DNA of 63,835 nucleotides, from assembly GCA_945881775.1 (NCBI GenBank), contig CAMCVE010000001.1, positions 1-63,835 of the forward strand, given 5' to 3'. This stretch comes from Bacteriovorax stolpii (lineage in GTDB: Bacteria; Bdellovibrionota; UBA2428). Numbering within the stretch: the first letter of the stretch is position 1; each line of letters opens with the position of its first letter. Positions 20,535 through 28,763 of this stretch are shown piece by piece. Under the pieces are notes generated by a model. The model did not search any database. It was not told the origin of the DNA and saw nothing but the letters and a program-made list of their open reading frames with translations. Position numbers and translations under genes: made by a program.

Positions 20535-21257
20535 TTGATGAGCGAGGGCTCAAACGAAGTTGTCTTAGGTAGCGGCACGCGCCTGCTAATCGAGCGAGTG
20601 GGAAGTCAGGCGCGCGGCGGCTCATCGGGCACCTCGCTTTCATTGCGAGAGGGTCAGGTCCGTAGCGTGGTGAAGAAAAAGTACACTGGCGTCGCCGGTG
20701 ACGTTTTCGAAGTCAAAACTCCGAACGCCGTCGCTGGGGTGAGGGGAACCGTCTTCCTCGTCGCTTTCGACCAAAAGAAATTCCGCAGCCTGCTCGCGAC
20801 CGAAGACGGTGCTGTGATCTGGCGTTCGCAAGGCAAAGAGCTTCTCGTGGCCAAAGGCAAGTTCTCCACCGTGACGGGCAAAGATATTTTGCCAGCAACG
20901 CCCCTTGAATCCAACCCGGGCGTCAACTCGGAGCTCGAGGATTTCAAACAACAAGATGTTTCGACGGAGTCGCCGGAGCAAGGTGAGGACAGCGCTACGA
21001 CGCAGACGAGCGGCTTTGATGCTCAAGGCAATGAGGTCGTTGTTGAAGAGAGGCCTGCATCTTCGGGCTCAAGTCGAGCTCCTGCGTCCCTTGTGGGTGC
21101 AGCAATCGATGCCACGTCGATGGAGCGTGCGCCGATGGGTGCTAAGGAGCAAAAGCTTGCCTTGTCTAAAGTTCCCGCGAGCTCATTTCAGCCGGTGGAG
21201 TCGACGGCGACGGCATCTGATCCGATGAACATGAGGATAGGACTTTTAAAGAGCTGA
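20535..21257 (+). CDS. FecR-domain protein, N-terminus damaged
   Basis: FecR-like sequence (VGDTFSEGDVIETG, then GRAKLLMSEGS and VRGTVFLV) is clear, but it begins near 20463, upstream of the first ATG at 20535, and that upstream part has no start codon or signal peptide before an in-frame stop at 20394. The protein would normally be exported. Thus either the 5' end was lost by frameshift or deletion, or an unusual start is used. The rest (about 240 residues) ends in a Ser/Ala/Glu-rich tail. A terminator follows. Role in the family: periplasmic or surface, often carbohydrate- or signal-associated; specific role unknown. Confidence 0.6.
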   Translation: MMSEGSNEVVLGSGTRLLIERVGSQARGGSSGTSLSLREGQVRSVVKKKYTGVAGDVFEVKTPNAVAGVRGTVFLVAFDQKKFRSLLATEDGAVIWRSQGKELLVAKGKFSTVTGKDILPATPLESNPGVNSELEDFKQQDVSTESPEQGEDSATTQTSGFDAQGNEVVVEERPASSGSSRAPASLVGAAIDATSMERAPMGAKEQKLALSKVPASSFQPVESTATASDPMNMRIGLLKS

Positions 21258-21362
21258 GGAGCATCACGATTGCTCTTCTACAATTTTTTTTCACGTATCC
21301 AACATATTGCCAAAACCCTAAAATTTGACCTGAGCTCTGCCCTTTAGACTTCAGGAAAAGAT

Positions 21363-21398
21363 AACACCGAGTTGGACTTTGGTCCGACTCGGCGTTTT
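21363..21398 (+). terminator. Probable terminator downstream of the FecR gene
   Basis: Arms CCGAGTTGGA and TCCGACTCGG (one G-T pair) around a six-base loop, followed by CGTTTT. It lies about 105 bp after the FecR stop. Confidence 0.65.
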
Positions 21399-21507
21399 GT
21401 CATTTAATCGCGAAATTTTCAATCCAGGCAGGAGCCTAGATTCTAGGGACAACGGGCGAGCAAGACTACCAACAAATCTATTTTCGTGCTCTAATGATAT
21501 TTCATTG

Positions 21508-22413
21508 ATGAAAAGATTGAAGAGAATGTCCTGTTTCGTTTCTCGAAAAAATAATACAGGCCAATCGCTTGTACAGGTTGTTGTTGGATTGGCCTTGCTT
21601 GGTATTTTAGCCGCCGCTTTTGTTTCGTTGATGTCGAATCAACAAAATGAGTCAAAAGCACTTTCTGATAAACTTGCTTCACTGGAAACTGCTAGGCTTT
21701 TGATTTTTGCAATGACAGACGTTCAAATTTGCACCAAAGCTGTTTCGGCTCCAGGCCATATTCTCAACACATCAGCTCTATCGACTGAGGTCGTTGCTCT
21801 CACAAGTATTCCGGCAAGCTCAGGAGCTGGAGCCCCCAACCTTATCACTGTGGGTTCATCGAGTTCGGCAATTAGTCAAACGCTTAAAGTGAATGATATT
21901 CGGCTTTCAAATTTTGTTAGTAGTGGCCTACCTAACCGATATCTTGCGGATCTGAGTATCATTTTTGACTCAACTAAACTCACACGATCCCTAAAACCTA
22001 TCTCAGTAAAAATCACTTTGTACACCGATATGGCCAACAAAATAATAGGGTGCGACTCTGGTGGATCTGTTGGTGGGCCATGTCCGAGTGGAATGATGCC
22101 AATTAATGGCGGGCCGCCAGTTGGGTATTGCATATCTGAAAAAAAAGAGGGACCGGACACAACCCAGGCTAGTGCAATTGCTTTGTGTCAATCCAAGTAT
22201 TTGGGGTCGAGCCTTTGTACTCAGATTCAATGGGAAACGGCATGCGCCGCTTTTCCTCCAACCTCTAAAGATTTTTTTTCTGGAAAACCTGAAAGAAATT
22301 CGACTCCGAGTCAATGCCGCGGAGGCTCCACCAATACCACTTGCACAAGTTGGATATTTCCATCGAATTGCAACCCAGTTTCCGAATTGAATCCATTTCG
22401 TTGTTGTCGCTAA
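21508..22413 (+). CDS. Prepilin-like protein with C-terminal Cys-rich domain
   Basis: About 301 residues from ATG 21508. After a short basic leader, a Gly precedes QSLVQVVVGLALLGILAAAF, a pilin-like helix; the residue at +5 is Gln, not Glu. A beta-rich region follows and then a C-terminal part with repeated Cys and a CPSGMMPINGGP-like segment, reminiscent of extracellular modules with disulfides. The longer frame to 21379 adds unrelated residues. It resembles the pilin-like protein at 18085 in plan, and both may be minor pilins of one surface structure; no assembly ATPase or platform gene is in the window. Confidence 0.68.
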   Translation: MKRLKRMSCFVSRKNNTGQSLVQVVVGLALLGILAAAFVSLMSNQQNESKALSDKLASLETARLLIFAMTDVQICTKAVSAPGHILNTSALSTEVVALTSIPASSGAGAPNLITVGSSSSAISQTLKVNDIRLSNFVSSGLPNRYLADLSIIFDSTKLTRSLKPISVKITLYTDMANKIIGCDSGGSVGGPCPSGMMPINGGPPVGYCISEKKEGPDTTQASAIALCQSKYLGSSLCTQIQWETACAAFPPTSKDFFSGKPERNSTPSQCRGGSTNTTCTSWIFPSNCNPVSELNPFRCCR

Positions 22414-22488
22414 AACCAATGACCACAGGCCGCGGTGCACAGCGATAAGTCCGAGTATTCTGCCAGCAATTACTTTTAACTCTGCGTT

Positions 22489-23001
22489 TTAAGGCACATG
22501 CTTTCGATTTTTAAATGTTAGGTATGTAAAAAGTGCTCCCACTGCCCAAAAACTTGAGAAGACTCTAAAGACCCTGCTTTGTGCCACTTGAAATTCTTCA
22601 AGTGATAGAGTTCTGATAGTTCGGCCGCCCCTAGCGATAAGTCGATACCACCTTACGGTGGGGTTATTTTCAGAAAATTCTTCAATCGGAGATCCGAAGT
22701 CGTTTAGGTAAATACACAGTATGGGAATGAATACGAGGTATACAAAAGCAAACTTCATGAGGGCTTTTTGTTTTTCAGGAAATTTATTGACGATAGCGGA
22801 CACATTCCCCCGATTCTTACTCTTAAGGACTGCTACTGGAACTAGAATCATCAAGCCCACATGGAGCGGAAATATAAGCACTTCGTTTTCCGTATACCAT
22901 CCAAAATAAGAAGCAAGGTGCGCTAGAGCCCCCAGAAAAAGGACAATCAGAGAAAACATTTGCATATACCCATTGTCAGTCTGATCTTCCCGAATGTCCA
23001 T
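22489..23001 (-). CDS. Predicted membrane protein, unknown function
   Basis: About 170 residues from ATG 23001, with about four hydrophobic segments (SLIVLFLGALAHLASYFGW, VLIFPLHVGLMILVPVAVL, FVYLVFIPILCIYL and one near the C-terminus). A TTG at 23055 would extend it by 18 residues. Found at the end of the AT-rich accessory block. No family recognised. Confidence 0.55.
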   Translation of the reverse strand: MDIREDQTDNGYMQMFSLIVLFLGALAHLASYFGWYTENEVLIFPLHVGLMILVPVAVLKSKNRGNVSAIVNKFPEKQKALMKFAFVYLVFIPILCIYLNDFGSPIEEFSENNPTVRWYRLIARGGRTIRTLSLEEFQVAQSRVFRVFSSFWAVGALFTYLTFKNRKHVP

Positions 23002-23374
23002 TTCCGGGATTGTACATATCAATGTGCTCAAACAGTTTAGAAACTCGCAAAGCAACAGTGGATTTCAATTTAATGAGAAAAACTCTGCCTCGAGCGGAAT
23101 GTCTTCGCCATAGATATTATTTACACTTGACCTTGTTTTGAAAGGCACAGTTTTCAGCGCGGTCTTCGACAAGCCTCAAAAGCTGCATCGGCAAACTCCA
23201 CCTTAAAATGCAGAGATTGACTTCAGACATACCGCTACGCAACATGGCCCGTAGTAACTGGATTTTGAGTTACGCGGGCCTTACGCGTATCTCAAGCGTA
23301 TCCAACGCCGTAGGGAGCCCCACGAGGCAACTCCACATTAAGTTCCGGTTAAGCCGGTATCCGCCAATCGGAAC
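23002..23374. other. Gap without a gene before the large subtilase
   Basis: About 370 bp with no supported coding frame. A hairpin at 23246-23280 pairs GGCCCG..GTAACT with AGTTAC..CGGGCC around a short loop, without a T run. The last 100 bp probably hold the promoter of the subtilase gene. No known RNA family was recognised. Confidence 0.4.
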
Positions 23375-26356
23375 ATGTTAAATTCAGGCGTGGTGAAGCG
23401 CCTTCTGTTCTTCTTTTACATCGCAGCCCTTTCGTCTTTTTCTGCAGCTACGGTGCGGGCAGACGACCTTTCGGATGAAACACTCTCCAGGCGCGCACTG
23501 CTCTGGGTGAAAAGTAATGAATGGCACGAAAGCACGTTGCGCCGCCCGCAGCTAAGTTGCGCGATTCTCGCTCGCTACAAAACACTTTTCTACATCGAAT
23601 GTTTTGGCCTCACGGGCCCCAAACTTCTTAAGGCACTTGCCTCTCTCAAAGGCATTCGCGGCGTCGCTCGCGACCAAAGGATCTTGCCGGCTCAACACAG
23701 CCTCCCGAACACTTCATTTTTCCCAAAGCCCTCAACCTACGGCGACCTCGACGAGGAAGGCGTTTGCCGGCTCACCGAAACCTGCCCCGATGGACGCGCC
23801 AAGTTTTGGGGTCAAGAGCGGATGGACGCCGATCTCATGTTCCGTGAACTCAACCGCATTCAGCTTCCAACGGGCCACACCAAAGTGGCCGTTGTTGACT
23901 CGGGCTTTGATATGGCGCAAGCGCGCAGCCAGATGAACGAATCGCTACTGACAGTTGCACCAGGTTGGGACGGAGCTGGTGACCCGAACCGTGATGAAGT
24001 TGGTCACGGGACTGCTGTCGCAGGACTCATCGGCGGCAAAGATGGTGTGGGACTCGCACCCGACGCCAAGCTCACGGTCTACCGAGTGTCTGAGGCCGAT
24101 TCAAATGGTGGCGCCACCTCGTCATCTCTTCTCATGTCCGTGATGAAGGCATGCGACGAAGGCAACGAAGTCATCAATCTGAGTTGGGGTGGCGACTTCG
24201 ACGAGAACGCGATCTTCGAGGACGAAAAGAGCAACAAAAAATTCTACGAAGACCTCGCCGCCAAGGGCTGTCTCGTCGTAAAAGCTGCCGGCAACTCAGC
24301 TCGTCGAGTGGAACGCAAATTTATGGACCCAGATGATGCACTCCTCCGGGTCGAAGCGACCGAGGCCTCGGGTCAACTCGCGAGTTTCTCTTCGAACGGT
24401 GAAGTTTCGGCTCCAGGTGCTGGAGTTTTCACTCTGCACAGCGCACAAGCTTCAGCCACGCGACCTGAATCAGCCTGCGGAGGGCACAAAGGCGCTTTCA
24501 TTAGCGGTACGAGTTTCGCCGCGCCCCTTACAGCCGCTGTCGCCACGCAAACTCTCGGCGTTCTTAAGAAGAATCCGGCCTTCAGTAAACTCAGCGGCCC
24601 CGAGCGTGTCGCAACCCTGAACCGCGTGCTCGCAGCCGCAAGCACTGAAGGAGGCCTCAACGCACTTCGTGCCATCATGATCGCAGACATGCTGCAAATG
24701 GATCCAGCGTCTTTGCCTGCAGCTGACGTGGCGACTCTACGTGCAAATTTCCAAAAACGGGCAGGCGCTTTCTGCTCCAGCACACCTGCTTCATGCATGA
24801 GCGCTTTATCCTGCAAAGCATCCCGCGACTGCAGTCAAAGCGCGCGCAAACACTTGGCTCTTTGCTCGCCTGCAAATAGCACTGTCGTCAAAGATCTCTT
24901 AAAACTCTCGGAACGTTCTCAGTCCAACGAGTTCGCTCTGAGCCTCCTCGGCCACACTTCGGCGATATCGGAAAGCGAAGTCAATCGTCAGTCGCGTCGC
25001 ATTTGGACACGCATGCAGGAACAGTGGACAGCGATCGGAAAAGGAGACCCAGGCAGGGGAATGTCCTTTGACCAAGCGCTGCAACTTCTGCCCTCGATCA
25101 CGGCCTCACGCTCAAGAGTAGGACTAGCTTCAGATGCTGATGCGGCTCTCAGCAACTTCCTCTCCAGCTCGCAGTTTAAGAGTCGCCTCTCGCGCGACCT
25201 AAAAGCTGAATCTCAAACTGACCTCGAGCGGGTGATGCCCGTCCTTCACAACGCGTATGTGAACCTGAAAAGCGCTAACTTCTTAAAAGTTCTCGAGGAG
25301 AGCCTCAAAAAGAACACTGCCATCGACTCCTATTCCAAAGAGCTTCCTCTGGAGGGCGTGACGGCCTCGGGACGTCTCTTGAATCAAATGATCGCAGATC
25401 CGAAGTTTGCCGGCATCAAAGACAAACTCGTCTCCATGGAACGACAGCTTGCCCTGAGAGCAAGCCAGACAAGCATCGACGGACGTCCGTCCGAGACTTC
25501 GTACTTCGTGGGACTTTTCTCGCGTAACGCCGACCTCAGTCAGTCTCAGCTAGATCAGGTCCTAAAGACCAAGGAGCCACTCGACCTGAAGAAACTTCCT
25601 CTGCAGTATCTCCTCAAACACCCAGAGTCGATTCCTGAGGACAAACGTGCCGACTTCAATTTGAGAGTTCTCGCGAGTTACCGTGATCAGCTCGCGGACC
25701 CAAATGCTAAATCGGGAGTCGACAGCGGTAGAGCTGCACGCCAAGCGTTTGATAACCTCAAAGTGCTCATCAAAAATTTGCCGGCGGTAGAACAGATCTC
25801 GCTGAGGGATCGCTACTGGAAACTTGCCACGCCTCCAGGGAATCTCAAACAGATCTCGGCCGCCATGCCTCAATCGGGGTCTTATTTCTCCGATTACAGC
25901 TATCAGTCGGCGTCCAAAGATCCCTTAACTCCACCCGACCGGATGCACGCACAGAGCGAAAGAATTGCCTCCCTCATGATCAAAGATCCTAAACAGTGGA
26001 AGGAAATTTATGCGGGCAGAACGGGAATCCTCCACAAAGCCATCCCTTATCTGATCCGAAAAGAAGAGACAAAACCCCTTGTTCCTGCCGTGGGTCGCAC
26101 TGTGATCGACACCCTACTCAGTAACACTTCCGTCGAAAAATGGGACACCCTGAGTAGCCTCGCGCTAAGAATGGACATTGAAGCCCTTAGCTACCTGCTC
26201 GAGAATAAAGACATCCGCGCACAGCTCAAAGGTGACTCTTCATTTGTCGCGACGCTCGAAAAGCTTCGCAAAGACATCGTTGCTCGCGAGAGCCGCTACT
26301 CGTCACAGGCAAAAGCATTGACCAAATCGCTCGCTGATTTTGACAAAACCGAATAG
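23375..26356 (+). CDS. Very large subtilisin-like protease with unknown C-terminal region
   Basis: 993 residues with a signal peptide (about 1-29). S8 catalytic residues lie at D175 (VVDSGFD), H211 (GHGTAVAG), oxyanion N307 (AAGNS) and S380 (SGTSFAAP). The region before the triad is about 140 residues and could act as a propeptide. After about residue 440 come 550 residues that I cannot assign: a Cys-rich patch near 465-500, then mostly helical sequence with conserved-looking short repeats. Most S8 proteases are far shorter. The next gene begins within the last 20 bp if its first ATG is used. Exported protease; target unknown. Confidence 0.9.
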   Translation: MLNSGVVKRLLFFFYIAALSSFSAATVRADDLSDETLSRRALLWVKSNEWHESTLRRPQLSCAILARYKTLFYIECFGLTGPKLLKALASLKGIRGVARDQRILPAQHSLPNTSFFPKPSTYGDLDEEGVCRLTETCPDGRAKFWGQERMDADLMFRELNRIQLPTGHTKVAVVDSGFDMAQARSQMNESLLTVAPGWDGAGDPNRDEVGHGTAVAGLIGGKDGVGLAPDAKLTVYRVSEADSNGGATSSSLLMSVMKACDEGNEVINLSWGGDFDENAIFEDEKSNKKFYEDLAAKGCLVVKAAGNSARRVERKFMDPDDALLRVEATEASGQLASFSSNGEVSAPGAGVFTLHSAQASATRPESACGGHKGAFISGTSFAAPLTAAVATQTLGVLKKNPAFSKLSGPERVATLNRVLAAASTEGGLNALRAIMIADMLQMDPASLPAADVATLRANFQKRAGAFCSSTPASCMSALSCKASRDCSQSARKHLALCSPANSTVVKDLLKLSERSQSNEFALSLLGHTSAISESEVNRQSRRIWTRMQEQWTAIGKGDPGRGMSFDQALQLLPSITASRSRVGLASDADAALSNFLSSSQFKSRLSRDLKAESQTDLERVMPVLHNAYVNLKSANFLKVLEESLKKNTAIDSYSKELPLEGVTASGRLLNQMIADPKFAGIKDKLVSMERQLALRASQTSIDGRPSETSYFVGLFSRNADLSQSQLDQVLKTKEPLDLKKLPLQYLLKHPESIPEDKRADFNLRVLASYRDQLADPNAKSGVDSGRAARQAFDNLKVLIKNLPAVEQISLRDRYWKLATPPGNLKQISAAMPQSGSYFSDYSYQSASKDPLTPPDRMHAQSERIASLMIKDPKQWKEIYAGRTGILHKAIPYLIRKEETKPLVPAVGRTVIDTLLSNTSVEKWDTLSSLALRMDIEALSYLLENKDIRAQLKGDSSFVATLEKLRKDIVARESRYSSQAKALTKSLADFDKTE

Positions 26357-26402
26357 CGCCAACCCCTTGCCGATTGCGTGGCGGGGACTTAAAACATTCG
26401 AC

Positions 26403-27467
26403 ATGCAGTTTTTTCGACAGATTCACACTGCTTGCTTGGCTCTAACCCTGCTCACGTCTTGCGCTCACCGCAGCCAGATTTCAGCAAACTCCAGTACTCG
26501 GAACTGGCAAGTGATTGCGCATCGGGGTGCTCCGGGATACCTACCTGAACACACTCTTGCGGGAGTCGCGATGGCCGCCGGCTGGGGAGTCGACTTCATC
26601 GAGCCCGACGTGGTCCTAAGCCGCGACAATATCCCCATGGTCCTTCACGACATCCACCTCGACATGAACACTGACGTTGCACAAAAATTTCCGTTTCGAA
26701 AACGCGCTGACGGGCGCTACTATGTGCGAGACTTCCGTCTGAGGGAACTTAAAACCCTACGGGTGCTCGAGCGCAGCAAAGATAGTTCGCCCTCAGAAGC
26801 CGTGTTCCCAAAACGCTTTCCTCGAACACTCAACCGAAATTCCTTTGAGATCCCGACCCTCGAAGAATACCTAGACCTCGTCCAAGGCCTCAAACAAAGC
26901 ACCGGCAAGAGTCTTGGCGTGTATCCTGAGATCAAGAACTCAGACTTCCACGAGACAGAAGGCCAGGACATCGTAAAAATCGTTTACGAAATGCTGGTGA
27001 GATTTGGATATGAGAAAACTCCCGAGCTCATCTTCGTACAATCTTTTAATCCCAAAGATCTCTTAAGGCTTAAGAATAAAATGCAGACCCGCATGCCACT
27101 CTCGCAACTTGTGGGTAAGAATTCCGACAAAGAGTCAGGCGCCGACTACGAAGCCATGATGAGCGACGAAGGCCTGAGGCAGGTGGCAAGCTACGCCAAG
27201 GCACTCGCTCCGAGCCTTGATCAAGTTCTTTATTTGGACCTTGCCTCAAAGAAACTCGTCGCAAGCACACTCACATCGCGCGCCCACCACGCGGGGCTCA
27301 AAGTCCACGCCTACACCCATCGCCAAGACCCACTCCCACGACCTCTGACAACCAATGAAGAACTCTTCTCCCTGCTCAAGAACGACGCACAGATCGACGG
27401 GCTCTTTAGCGACTTTGCGGACGAAGTCATTAAGTGGGAATCAAGTCTTAAGGATCAAAGAAAATAA
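26403..27467 (+). CDS. glpQ: Glycerophosphodiester phosphodiesterase lipoprotein
   Basis: About 354 residues from ATG 26403, which begins a lipoprotein signal (ACLALTLLTSC). The GDPD TIM-barrel marks are present: HRGAPGYLPEHT, then FIEPDVVLSRD and MVLHD. It hydrolyses glycerophosphodiesters to glycerol-3-phosphate and an alcohol, here at the cell envelope. The first ATG (26340) would overlap the preceding protease gene and spoil the lipobox position, so it was not chosen. Confidence 0.92.
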   Translation: MQFFRQIHTACLALTLLTSCAHRSQISANSSTRNWQVIAHRGAPGYLPEHTLAGVAMAAGWGVDFIEPDVVLSRDNIPMVLHDIHLDMNTDVAQKFPFRKRADGRYYVRDFRLRELKTLRVLERSKDSSPSEAVFPKRFPRTLNRNSFEIPTLEEYLDLVQGLKQSTGKSLGVYPEIKNSDFHETEGQDIVKIVYEMLVRFGYEKTPELIFVQSFNPKDLLRLKNKMQTRMPLSQLVGKNSDKESGADYEAMMSDEGLRQVASYAKALAPSLDQVLYLDLASKKLVASTLTSRAHHAGLKVHAYTHRQDPLPRPLTTNEELFSLLKNDAQIDGLFSDFADEVIKWESSLKDQRK

Positions 27468-27535
27468 GTCCCTCTAGATCCTCAACTTGAATATCTCGAA
27501 TCTCAGCAAGGCGCGCGTGGTGTGCGCCCCCGAAT

Positions 27536-28013
27536 TTAGCGAAACGTGTAACGGCCCGACACCTTCGGAACCCAAGTGAACTTAAATCGATCGTCCTGAG
27601 GCTCGACGTAGGGCCGGTAAGAATAGAATCCCACATTGAGTCCGGGACTGAGATTCCACGCGCCCCATTCAAAAGCCCAGCCCGCAAAGACTTCGTGAGA
27701 AATCGAAGGACCCGACTTTACCACTCCCGAAGCAAAAGTGAATCTGTCAGACATCAACCAAGTCGACGCGTCCACAAAAACGCGTGAACCCGGAATGAGA
27801 TAGCGCACTCCAAGGATAGCAGCATCGGATCGAATCGTACCTTGTGCCAGCGACGAGCCCTCGTAGAGGACTGAGTCCCAGCCCTACCCTCGCTTCATAG
27901 GTGCGAAACGGCGGCACGAGCCACAGAAGGTTCACTTCGAGCGAGGGAGCCGCCCGCGCAAGGCTGGCAATAGTGCCAAGCAGAAGAGCGATTTGTTTAA
28001 GGAACGAGAACAT
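27536..28013 (-). pseudogene. Frameshifted small envelope protein gene
   Basis: From ATG 28013 a signal peptide (FLKQIALLLGTIASLARA) and beta-strand-like sequence run to about residue 50 (YEARVGLGL). The continuation is in another frame: DSVLYEGSS... reading into the strand-rich 27808-27536 segment that ends in Phe-Arg-stop, like a small outer-membrane barrel of about 158 residues. A one-base indel near 27860-27890 separates them. It could be a true mutation or a sequencing error. Upstream it overlaps the gene at 27997 by 17 bp and looks co-transcribed with it. Confidence 0.6.
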
Positions 28014-28575
28014 CGCGAGTCTCCTCGATGATCACCGAATACTTCTTGCTGTAGCGCAAAACAATCATCTCTAAAATGGGACCATGGCCCAGAACCCAAT
28101 AGCCTTCTTCCACCAACTTGCCCGACGAAGAATGCACTTTGTAATCAAAGCGCAAACGTCCCTCACTCAAGTCCTGGACCGAAGCCAAAGTGAATCGCAT
28201 CCCGAAGCTCTCCGTTGCGATCGCCTTTTGGCGAAGGAGATTGCCTTGGTAAGAGTCCCATTCCGAAGCCTTGATGATGGAAGTCGAAAAGACACGGCCC
28301 TTCGAAAGATTCTGGATGGTCGCCACCTCTTGACCCGAAGCATCCGCTAGGCATCTCACGCGAACATCATAGTTCCACTCATCTCGCCCGAAGCGCGACC
28401 AAGCACTATGGGCAATCGTGCGCTGTGTTCCGTCAGGGAAGGAGACACACAGGCCCGCACTTTCGAAACGCTCATCGCTCGCTGCCCAGGGCTCATGCGT
28501 TTCAGCGCGCGCGGTCACAGCAAAACTCAGACAAATAACCAAATTCCAGATAAAGGATGATCTCATTGAGATCAT
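27997..28575 (-). CDS. Secreted protein of unknown function
   Basis: 192 residues (or 189 from the ATG at 28566) with a signal peptide ending in AVTARA. The mature part is beta-rich with two cysteines (CVSFPDG, RVRCLAD). No recognised family. Both possible start codons lie inside a near-perfect palindrome at 28556-28576. The downstream frameshifted gene overlaps its 3' end, suggesting one transcript. Confidence 0.7.
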   Translation of the reverse strand: MISMRSSFIWNLVICLSFAVTARAETHEPWAASDERFESAGLCVSFPDGTQRTIAHSAWSRFGRDEWNYDVRVRCLADASGQEVATIQNLSKGRVFSTSIIKASEWDSYQGNLLRQKAIATESFGMRFTLASVQDLSEGRLRFDYKVHSSSGKLVEEGYWVLGHGPILEMIVLRYSKKYSVIIEETRDVLVP

Positions 28576-28576
28576 C
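28556..28576. repeat. Palindrome across the start codons
   Basis: Arms GATGATCTCA and TGAGATCATC (10 bp, perfect) with one central base. It covers both candidate start codons of the minus-strand gene, so it could be an operator or a translation-blocking hairpin (inference). Confidence 0.4.
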
Positions 28577-28611
28577 TTAACCGAGAAGTCACTTTGAGGA
28601 ATCTACGAAGA

Positions 28612-28705
28612 TGGCGTCCCCGGCAGAATTCGAACCCGGGTTAGCTCCGTGAAAAGTTGCTTGCTTTGCATCAAGCCCAGTACCTTTGCTTGACTGCGCC
28701 GGGGC
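28612..28705 (-). tRNA. tRNA-like sequence, possibly degenerate or unusual
   Basis: On the minus strand this 94-nt stretch begins GCCCCGG, contains a D-arm-like CAG/CTG stem with GG in the loop, a stem GCTTG/CAAGC with an 8-base loop ATGCAAAG (GCA would read Cys), a long variable region, a GTTCGAA T-loop and ends ACGCCA. Six acceptor pairs (CCCCGG/CCGGGG) form, but the T stem is poor and the 3' end beyond the acceptor does not fit a normal tRNA. It may be a decayed tRNA, an integration scar holding a tRNA 3' end, or a non-standard tRNA. Real tRNA status is doubtful. Confidence 0.3.
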
Positions 28706-28763
28706 GGGGTTCTGGATTCTCTGCCACGTTCCACCTAAGGCTGGACTTAAGCCTAAAGAGTTT

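Noticed and set aside
28701-28722. A sequence resembling the 5' end of a tmRNA on the plus strand
   Set aside because: The start (GGGGCGGGGTTCTGGATTC) is similar, but no tag-peptide frame or matching 3' tRNA-like end follows, and the region is taken by the minus-strand CheX-like gene.
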